Below, piece after piece: positions 59,082 through 64,000 of a stretch of DNA of 64,000 nt. Each line of letters opens with the position of its first letter. Position 1 is the first letter of the stretch. The notes under the pieces are model-generated. The model saw only the letters and a list, made by a program, of their open reading frames with translations, was not told where the DNA came from and searched no databases. The position numbers were made by a program, and so were the translations under genes. The stretch is from positions 1-64,000 of the forward strand of contig DAOUMN010000028.1 of assembly GCA_034411135.1 (NCBI GenBank), in the 5' to 3' direction. The DNA comes from Bellilinea sp034411135 (GTDB taxonomy: Bacteria > Chloroflexota > Anaerolineae > Anaerolineales > Anaerolineaceae).

Positions 59082-59282
59082 ATGTCATTCGTCAATGAGT
59101 CCAATGTTGATCGTATCATCCGGGTTGCGGCGGGTGTATTGTTGCTGGCACTGGGTTGGGGCGGAATCGTAACCGGGACGGTAGGCACCATTTTCAAATT
59201 CCTCGGTTTTGTGCCCTTGCTGACCGGTCTTGTTGGCTGGTGCCCGGCGTACGCGCTGTTCAAGTTTCGCACCAATTCATAA
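59082..59282 (+). CDS. DUF2892 small membrane protein
   Basis: A 66-residue two-helix membrane protein: VDRIIRVAAGVLLLALGWGG, then FKFLGFVPLLTGLVGWCPAYALF with the conserved G-W-C-P-x-Y motif. DUF2892 proteins often accompany or fuse to rhodaneses and sulfur-handling enzymes and may pass sulfur or sulfide species via the C-P site; this is not proven. GGAGG lies seven bases before ATG 59082. It follows the anti-sigma gene by 67 bases. Confidence 0.85.
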   Translation: MSFVNESNVDRIIRVAAGVLLLALGWGGIVTGTVGTIFKFLGFVPLLTGLVGWCPAYALFKFRTNS

Positions 59283-59314
59283 GTACTTAAATCTGCTGAC
59301 GGACGCGAACTATC

Positions 59315-59345
59315 GCCTCCCGTTGGCTACGAGCCAACGGGAGGC
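59315..59345. terminator. Perfect 14-bp hairpin between DUF2892 and thioredoxin-DUF2892 genes
   Basis: GCCTCCCGTTGGCT-ACG-AGCCAACGGGAGGC is the strongest hairpin in the window. The T-run after it is absent (TCGTATG), so it may be a partial terminator, a processing site, or simply stabilise the upstream mRNA. Confidence 0.65.
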
Positions 59346-59395
59346 TCGTATGTAAAAACTTTACCAGGCAGACTGTTGGTGAAAGGAAAATTGAC

Positions 59396-59911
59396 TTGAA
59401 TCCCAACCTGTTCGAAAAAAAGATCACCGCCGCCCGCCTGCCGCTGGTGGTTGAATTCTGGGCACCGTGGTGTGGGCCCTGTAAAATGATGAATCCAATC
59501 CTAAAATCGGCGGCAGAAAAGTACAGCGGCAAGGTTGAGTTGATGAAGATCAATGCCGATGAAGCGCCCGATCTTTTGCGCCAGTTGAAGGTGTACAGCA
59601 TCCCGACCTTGCTGGTTTATCAGGACGGAAAAGTAGTATACCGCCGCAGTGGGGCGCAGCCAGCAGCAGCCATTGATGAGTTGTTTTCCAGCCTGGCCAG
59701 CGGCGCAGCCATTCGCACGGGACCTGCTCCATTTGACCGTCTCTTGCGTACCACCGCCGGACTGGTGACCGCCGGCATCGGTGTTGCCAGTGATCTCAAC
59801 CTATGGCTGATGGGACTGGGCGGATTATTGTTGTTTAGTGGGGTGTATGATCGCTGCCCAATCTACCGCGCCGTGTCCAGCCGGGTTAAGGCACTGATGC
59901 AAAAAAACTGA
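59396..59911 (+). CDS. Thioredoxin fused to a DUF2892-like membrane domain
   Basis: A 171-residue protein. Residues 1-105 form a thioredoxin domain with EFWAPWCGPCKMM (redox WCGPC about 25-29), the cis-Pro in SIPTLLVY and Asp at the buried position. Residues about 112-165 repeat the DUF2892 plan: DRLLRTTAGLVTAGIGVAS, a second helix and VYDRCPIYRAV (the C-P-x-Y motif). The thioredoxin half is on the cytoplasmic side, since it has no export signal. A membrane-tethered thioredoxin beside a DUF2892 site suggests disulfide or persulfide transfer. The start is TTG 59396 after AAAGGAAAA. Confidence 0.85.
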   Translation: MNPNLFEKKITAARLPLVVEFWAPWCGPCKMMNPILKSAAEKYSGKVELMKINADEAPDLLRQLKVYSIPTLLVYQDGKVVYRRSGAQPAAAIDELFSSLASGAAIRTGPAPFDRLLRTTAGLVTAGIGVASDLNLWLMGLGGLLLFSGVYDRCPIYRAVSSRVKALMQKN

Positions 59912-59930
59912 ACCTCTGCGGATTGATTAA

Positions 59931-59972
59931 GCCGCCCATCGAGGTGAAAATTTCGATAGGCGGCGTTTTTTA
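59931..59972 (+). terminator. Intrinsic terminator after the thioredoxin-DUF2892 gene
   Basis: GCCGCCCATCGA pairs with TCGATAGGCGGC (one mismatch) around a nine-base loop and is followed by GTTTTTT. Confidence 0.85.
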
Positions 59973-60024
59973 TGTATGTAGTTGACTTGTTTTACCCTGA
60001 GGTGATATCAAAGCCGTGGCAGGC

Positions 60025-60468
60025 TCATGGTCCGGAAACGGTTGGGTGACCTGCGCTGCGCCAGGCGATGATCCCGCCGCTCACGCTGGTCACACTCTCA
60101 TAGCCCGCCTGGCGCAGAATATCGCGTCCGGTCTGGCTGCGGTTGCCGGAACGACAGATAACGACAATGTTGCGGTCTTTGGGGACTTCGGAGATGCGCG
60201 CGGATAGCTGGTCAAGCGGAATGAGTGTTGCACCGGGGACATGCAGCTCATTCCATTCCTCGAGTTGGCGCACATCCAGCACAAAAGCACCCTGTTCGCG
60301 CAGTTCGGCAGCGCGGGTAACGTTAATCTCGGCGGGCAAGGCGGCTGCCTGTCCTGCCGGGTTGAAGAGGATCGCAATTGCCGCTCCAATAACCAGGATG
60401 AGCAACAATGCCCCTATCCATAGCGGGAATCGGGGCGATTTTGCCTGATGAGTTTGTTTTTTGGTCAT
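60025..60468 (-). CDS. Membrane-anchored rhodanese
   Basis: A 147-residue protein with an N-terminal helix (about 15-36, LWIGALLLILVIGAAIAILF) and an outward-facing rhodanese domain: FVLDVRQLEEWNELHVPGA and active loop VICRSGNRS with Cys about 105 and Arg five residues on. It would transfer sulfane sulfur at the membrane surface. GAGAGACACAAA precedes the ATG. It faces the thioredoxin-DUF2892 gene tail to tail, which joins it to the redox/sulfur neighbourhood. A cytoplasmic rhodanese lies at the left end of the window. Confidence 0.87.
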   Translation of the reverse strand: MTKKQTHQAKSPRFPLWIGALLLILVIGAAIAILFNPAGQAAALPAEINVTRAAELREQGAFVLDVRQLEEWNELHVPGATLIPLDQLSARISEVPKDRNIVVICRSGNRSQTGRDILRQAGYESVTSVSGGIIAWRSAGHPTVSGP

Positions 60469-60552
60469 TTTGTGTCTCTCGTGTGTTTTAAGATCACTGC
60501 TTTGATTATTATTATGGATTCAATTTAAGATGAAAGGTTGCAGCGAGTCGGG

Positions 60553-60558
60553 TACAAT
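60553..60558 (+). promoter_or_regulatory. -10 box (TACAAT) of the glycerate kinase gene
   Basis: TACAAT lies 33 bases before the ATG; no -35 consensus is seen. Confidence 0.4.
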
Positions 60559-60591
60559 TAGAAAAAACGGCAGACTAACCGGGGATTTGCG

Positions 60592-61983
60592 ATGTTCATC
60601 AGCAAGGACAGTTTTCGAACCTATACGCTGGATCGCCACCCGCAGGGTGAGCAGATCAAACGGATTCTGTTCGCCGCGCTTCGGGCGGTCGATCCGGCAA
60701 CTGCTGTAGCACGTTTTCTGGAACGCGAAGGCGACCTGTTATTCGCGGGTGGGCGCAGCTACGATCTCAGCCGCTTTCGGCGGGTGTTTTTGATTGGGGC
60801 GGGCAAAGCGGCTGCGCCAATGGCGCGGGCTGCTGCCCGAATCATCGGTGACCGTCTATCTGGCGGAATGATCATCACCAAGCAGGGTTTCCTGCGAGAA
60901 ACGGCAGTCAGCGGCTCGATTCCCGAACGCATTCAGGTTGCTGAGGCTGCGCATCCCATCCCGGATGAACGCGGTGTTATCGCCACCCGGCGAATCATCA
61001 GCCTGCTGCGCAGCGCCGGGCAGCATGATCTGGTGATCGCATTGATCTCGGGCGGCGGCTCTGCCCTGCTGACCGCTCCAGCGGAAGGCATCCATCTGGC
61101 GGATATACAGATCCTGACCAACCTGTTACTTTCCTGTGGTGCATCCATTGACGAGATCAATACCTTGCGCAAACACCTCGACGAAGTCAAAGGCGGTGGT
61201 TTGGCTCGCGCTGCTGGTGGGGCGCATCTGCTGGCACTGGTGCTGTCCGACGTGGTGGGTGATCCGTTGGATGTGATTGCTTCGGGTCCTACAGTGGCGG
61301 ATCCGACCTGTTTCGAGGATGCGTATGCCATCCTGGCGCGCTATGATTTACTCGACCGCGCTCCCGCGTCGATTCTCGATCGCATTCAGCAGGGTATGCA
61401 AGGTCAAATTGCCGATACGCCCAAGCCGGGTGATGCACTGTTCGAGCGGGTGCATAACCTCATCGTCGCCAGCAACCGCCATGCTGTCCAGGCTGCACTG
61501 CAAGAAGCCGAAGATTGTGGTTTTACCGCCTACCTTTTGAGCACTTATTTGCAGGGCGAAGCCCGGCAAATGGGGGGCTTCCTTGGTGCCATTGCTCGTC
61601 AGATACACGCCAGCGGGCAGCCTTTCAAGCCGCCAGCCTGCATTGGTATGGGTGGAGAAACGACCGTCACCCTGCACGGCGATGGGCTTGGCGGGCGCAA
61701 TCTGGAAACAGCGCTGGGTGCCGTGCGTGCTTTTGATGGTTTGGATAACCTGATGCTGGTTACGTTAGCCTCGGATGGCGACGATGGCCCGACCGATGCC
61801 GCCGGGACGGTGGTCAGCGGGGATACGCTGAAACGTGCCCAGGCGCAGCAGCTCAAACCGGAAGATTTCCTGGCGCGCAACGATTCCTACAACTTTTTCG
61901 GTCCGCTGGGTGATCTGATTCGTACCGGACCAACCCAGACAAATGTCAATGACCTGGCATTCCTGTTTGCATTTAGCGGATGA
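60592..61983 (+). CDS. Glycerate 2-kinase (GckA/TtuD, MOFRL family)
   Basis: A 463-residue kinase converting D-glycerate to 2-phosphoglycerate, feeding glycolysis. The N-terminal domain (DUF4147) reads VFLIGAGKAAAPMARAAARI, ALISGGGSALLTAP and INTLRKHLDEVKGGGLARAA, with LVLSDVVGDPLDVIASGPT at the active site. The C-terminal MOFRL domain begins CIGMGGETTVTLHGDGLGGRNLE and ends GDDGPTDAAGTVV. All conserved lysine and glycine elements are intact. It serves glyoxylate, tartronate or serine routes; no partner gene is adjacent. Confidence 0.92.
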   Translation: MFISKDSFRTYTLDRHPQGEQIKRILFAALRAVDPATAVARFLEREGDLLFAGGRSYDLSRFRRVFLIGAGKAAAPMARAAARIIGDRLSGGMIITKQGFLRETAVSGSIPERIQVAEAAHPIPDERGVIATRRIISLLRSAGQHDLVIALISGGGSALLTAPAEGIHLADIQILTNLLLSCGASIDEINTLRKHLDEVKGGGLARAAGGAHLLALVLSDVVGDPLDVIASGPTVADPTCFEDAYAILARYDLLDRAPASILDRIQQGMQGQIADTPKPGDALFERVHNLIVASNRHAVQAALQEAEDCGFTAYLLSTYLQGEARQMGGFLGAIARQIHASGQPFKPPACIGMGGETTVTLHGDGLGGRNLETALGAVRAFDGLDNLMLVTLASDGDDGPTDAAGTVVSGDTLKRAQAQQLKPEDFLARNDSYNFFGPLGDLIRTGPTQTNVNDLAFLFAFSG

Positions 61984-61991
61984 AGGAACAA

Positions 61992-62663
61992 TCATTCTTG
62001 AGCCGGGTTTACCGTTCTGCGCGGGTTGATCTTGATCACGCGCCGATTGCGGCGTAAGCCGGACAATGCCTTGCGCACGGGTGGAATTCGGGCAATCAGC
62101 AGCATTGCGAGGAGAATGCCAGCGGCGAGTGGCTTCCAGATATCGCCTTGCAGGCGGAAAACATCTCCCTTGACCACCCACGCCAGGTGCAGCACTGCCA
62201 TGCCAGCCGCCAGGTAAACCAAGCGGTGCAGTTGTTTCCAGGCTTTGCCCATTTTCTTCTGCCACCAGCGGTGAGAGGTAAGCGCCAGCGGGGTGAGCAA
62301 TGCCAGCGCCAGCAAGCCAATGATTAGGTAAGGTTTTTCGGCGATCGATGCGAAAACCTGTCCAAAATCGAAACTGTAATCCCAGCCGGTGTAGGTTAAC
62401 ATGTGCAAGGTGGCGTAGAAGAAGGCGTACAAGCCGAGCGGGCGGCGTAATGGGAGCAGACGCGGCAGGTTGAAGATGGTGTGCAGGGGAGTCATTGCAA
62501 GTGAAACAATTAGAATGACCAGGGCAATATCACCGGAACGTTGGGTGGCAGCCTGAATCGGGTTGACAGTCAGCTTGTTGGTCAGATAGGCAACGACCAA
62601 TGCCGCCAGAGGTAGCCAGCACAGTATGTGAGTGAAAATTTGCAGGCGTGTCCAGGATTTCAT
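61992..62663 (-). CDS. msrQ: MsrQ, haem-binding membrane partner of MsrP
   Basis: A 223-residue six-helix ferric-reductase-like protein. Haem-ligand histidines are visible in YAFFYATLHMLTYTGWD (about 77-93), WKQLHRLVYLAAGMAVLHLAW (about 143-163). It passes electrons from flavin or quinone to MsrP for repair of methionine sulfoxide outside the cell. The start ATG 62663 lies seven bases after the msrP stop; an upstream frame inside msrP is not used. Co-transcribed with msrP. Confidence 0.9.
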   Translation of the reverse strand: MKSWTRLQIFTHILCWLPLAALVVAYLTNKLTVNPIQAATQRSGDIALVILIVSLAMTPLHTIFNLPRLLPLRRPLGLYAFFYATLHMLTYTGWDYSFDFGQVFASIAEKPYLIIGLLALALLTPLALTSHRWWQKKMGKAWKQLHRLVYLAAGMAVLHLAWVVKGDVFRLQGDIWKPLAAGILLAMLLIARIPPVRKALSGLRRNRRVIKINPRRTVNPAQE

Positions 62664-62670
62664 GCCAGGC

Positions 62671-63624
62671 TCAATAATTCTTGCGTAAATCCATGGCAGC
62701 GTACAACTGCCCAACCTGCTCAGTATATCCGTTGAACATCAGCGTCTCACGGCGACGATCGGTGCCGATGCGCCGTTCGGTTGCCTGCGACCAACGTGGG
62801 TGAGATACCTCCGGATTGACATTGGCATAAAAACCATATTCCTGCGGGGCAATCTTGTTCCAAAAGGTAGCTGGCATTCGCTCGGTCAGCTCGATTTTGA
62901 CGATTCCCTTGGCGCTCTTGAAGCCGTATTTCCATGGCACTGCCAGTCGAAATGGAGCACCATTCTGCGGGGGAAGTTCTCTGCCATATAAACCGGTCAC
63001 CATCAAGGTCAGATCGTGATATGCCTCGTCCAGGCGCAAGCCTTCGCTATAGGGCCAGGGGTAGAACGGGCTGCGTGCGCCGGGCATGTTGCTGGTATCG
63101 AGCACGGTGGTAAACGCGACGTAGGCAGCGCTGGTCATCGGTTCGACCTCCTCTAACAGCCGGGCAAGCGGAAAACCTAACCAGGGAATGACCATAGACC
63201 AGCCCTCCACGCAGCGCAGGCGGTAGATGCGTTCTTCCTGTGGAAACTTGCGCAGGTCGTCCATATCGTATGTGCGCGGCTTGTTGACTAATCCGGTTAC
63301 CTCTACTTGCCAGGGCGAGGTGGGAAAATTTTTTGCCAGCGAAGCCACCCCACTTTTATCCATGGTGAATTCATAGTAATTGTTGTAATTGGTTATTTCC
63401 GTGTAGGTATTGGCGGGATCGCCCAGTTCGTCTTTAGGAGAGTTTGCTATCTCAGGCAGCGGGGTATCCGCTTCTTCCTCGCCTGATACCGGAAGTCCGC
63501 AGGCAGCCAGGAACGAGCCGGCTACAGCAACGGCTCCAAGTTTAAGGAAATTTCGCCGGCTGATGTAAATTTCTTGTGGTGTAATTTCCGAGGAAGGGAT
63601 CGACGGAATTGAATTCTTTTTCAT
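62671..63624 (-). CDS. msrP: MsrP, molybdopterin methionine-sulfoxide reductase (YedY type)
   Basis: A 317-residue sulfite-oxidase-fold enzyme that repairs oxidised methionines in exported proteins. A twin-arginine signal (SRRNFLKLG, about 23-31) is followed by a hydrophobic core ending FLAACG, a lipobox-like site, so it may be a Tat-exported lipoprotein. The Mo-ligand Cys is in RLRCVEGWSMVIPWLG (about 138), with SAAYVAFTTVLD, GAPFRLAVPWKYGFKSAKGI and NPEVSHPRWSQATERRIG as family landmarks. AGGA lies before the ATG. Export would depend on the Tat genes at 16.9-18.3 kb. Confidence 0.93.
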   Translation of the reverse strand: MKKNSIPSIPSSEITPQEIYISRRNFLKLGAVAVAGSFLAACGLPVSGEEEADTPLPEIANSPKDELGDPANTYTEITNYNNYYEFTMDKSGVASLAKNFPTSPWQVEVTGLVNKPRTYDMDDLRKFPQEERIYRLRCVEGWSMVIPWLGFPLARLLEEVEPMTSAAYVAFTTVLDTSNMPGARSPFYPWPYSEGLRLDEAYHDLTLMVTGLYGRELPPQNGAPFRLAVPWKYGFKSAKGIVKIELTERMPATFWNKIAPQEYGFYANVNPEVSHPRWSQATERRIGTDRRRETLMFNGYTEQVGQLYAAMDLRKNY

Positions 63625-63859
63625 AACGTTAAAATCCTGATTATTGGATCGGTTATATCTAATTAACCTTACCAGACCTGGCGAAATTTTTCAAATCGAC
63701 ATCCAAGGATTGGCTGAAAATGGGAGAAGTAACACTGTTTAGGGCTTCCTGCTTGACTTTTAAGAAATAAACCAGAAAACCGTTTCAAATCGATTTGAGT
63801 TTTGGTTGAAAATTGCAAAGAAAGTAATACCATAAAGCGGTTTTTTACGCTACCTGCAC

Positions 63860-63890
63860 AAAAAACCGTGCTGCATTGCGCGCAGCACGG
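63860..63890 (-). terminator. Intrinsic terminator after the right-edge gene
   Basis: On the minus strand CCGTGCTGC and GCAGCACGG pair perfectly around seven bases and run into TTTTTT. It follows the partial membrane protein by 30 bases. Confidence 0.88.
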
Positions 63891-63919
63891 GATACAAGTC
63901 CGGGCATCCGGCGTTTGGG

Positions 63920-64000
63920 TCAGTTGCGTTTGGAAAAAATTCCCAGCAGGATGCCTACGCCAGCGATGATCAACAGTGCTGGACCCAATAAATTCCAATC
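63920..64000 (-). CDS. C-terminal membrane-anchor fragment of a gene entering from the right edge
   Basis: The minus strand reads into the window in frame DWNLLGPALLIIAGVGILLG, then IFSKRN and TGA (63920-63922). One hydrophobic helix and a short basic tail make it the end of a membrane-anchored protein, possibly a surface protein with a C-terminal anchor. A good terminator follows, supporting a real gene. Its family cannot be read from 26 residues. Confidence 0.6.
   Translation of the reverse strand, partial: DWNLLGPALLIIAGVGILLGIFSKRN

Noticed and set aside
59315..59345. Strong 14-bp palindrome considered as a transposon end or operator
   Set aside because: It has the three-base loop and location of an RNA hairpin between co-directional genes, and no matching copy was noticed elsewhere in the window.
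1..64000. CRISPR arrays, toxin-antitoxin pairs, prophage genes, restriction systems
   Set aside because: No repeat-spacer periodicity, phage structural genes, nuclease-methylase pairs or typical small toxin-antitoxin pairs were seen; the PIN protein has membrane and TRAM domains and is not a VapC-type toxin.

Overview
The window is a gene-dense, roughly 55-60% GC bacterial chromosome segment carrying about 60 genes. My best reading of the source is a monoderm Chloroflexota, probably class Anaerolineae. This is inferred from gene content and style: NBR1-type and Reg_prop surface proteins, a PIN-TRAM/rlmB pair, DUF2892 and PspC proteins, TTG/GTG starts, and several genes whose -10 box lies only 7-12 bases before the start codon. 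No rRNA or universal marker gene is present, so the taxonomy is unproven. I see no CRISPR array, prophage or intact transposon. The only mobile DNA is a decayed IS5-family transposase at the left edge and a duplicated scrap of a tRNA-Glu 3' end.

Layout. 0.1-0.8 kb: IS5 remnant. 0.8-4 kb (minus): rarD-like permease, then PIN-TRAM protein, rlmB-type rRNA methyltransferase and a rhodanese in one operon. 4.2-7.3 kb: ECF vitamin transporter (fused double ATPase plus T component, S component convergent with its own operator-like palindrome). 7.5-8.9 kb: Hsp20, a small acidic protein, tRNA-Arg(CCT) and tRNA-Glu(CTC). 9-16.7 kb: membrane protein with a degenerate FHA-like tail, ADP-forming acyl-CoA synthetase, and a 1,220-residue propeller sensor kinase. 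16.9-18.3 kb: Tat translocase split over two strands. 18.5-25.4 kb: AXE1-type esterase, diaminopimelate dehydrogenase-like enzyme, polytopic membrane protein, XRE-cupin regulator, and a formate-tetrahydrofolate ligase of the long C1-THF-synthase type. 25.5-29.4 kb: padR, ABC ATPase and FtsX-type permease operon.

29.7-38 kb: fatty acid desaturase; NAGPA-like/MOSC/ACT operon; CZB chemoreceptor; EamA permease; RlmI-like methyltransferase. 38-42.7 kb: RNase H-like protein with a possible coupled leader ORF, a minus-strand run (mutarotase-fold protein, PfkB kinase, dual-specificity phosphatase), a DUF3592 protein, and an Erm-type methyltransferase behind a structured leader ending in an intrinsic terminator. 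42.9-47 kb: sucAB. 47-50.4 kb: zinc-ribbon membrane protein, DUF364, PspC and LiaF-like proteins. 50.5-55.9 kb: PAF-acetylhydrolase-like lipase, HAD phosphatase, M23 lipoprotein, alkyltransferase-like protein, BrkB-family protein, Fe/Mn SOD with a perfect 19-bp palindrome upstream, then PilZ. 56.7-60.5 kb: SLC45-type MFS permease, ECF sigma/anti-sigma pair, DUF2892, a thioredoxin-DUF2892 fusion, and a membrane rhodanese. 60.6-64 kb: glycerate 2-kinase, then MsrPQ, whose Tat signal links it to the Tat genes in this window.

Taken together the genes suggest an oxygen-exposed or oxygen-tolerant heterotroph (SOD, 2-oxoglutarate dehydrogenase, O2-dependent desaturase, MsrPQ) with strong surface sensing and redox repair. 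The observations I consider most worth following are the erm leader/attenuator, the eukaryote-like formate-THF ligase, the thioredoxin-DUF2892 fusion with its neighbours, the SOD palindrome, the RNase H leader ORF, and the repeated leaderless-type promoters.
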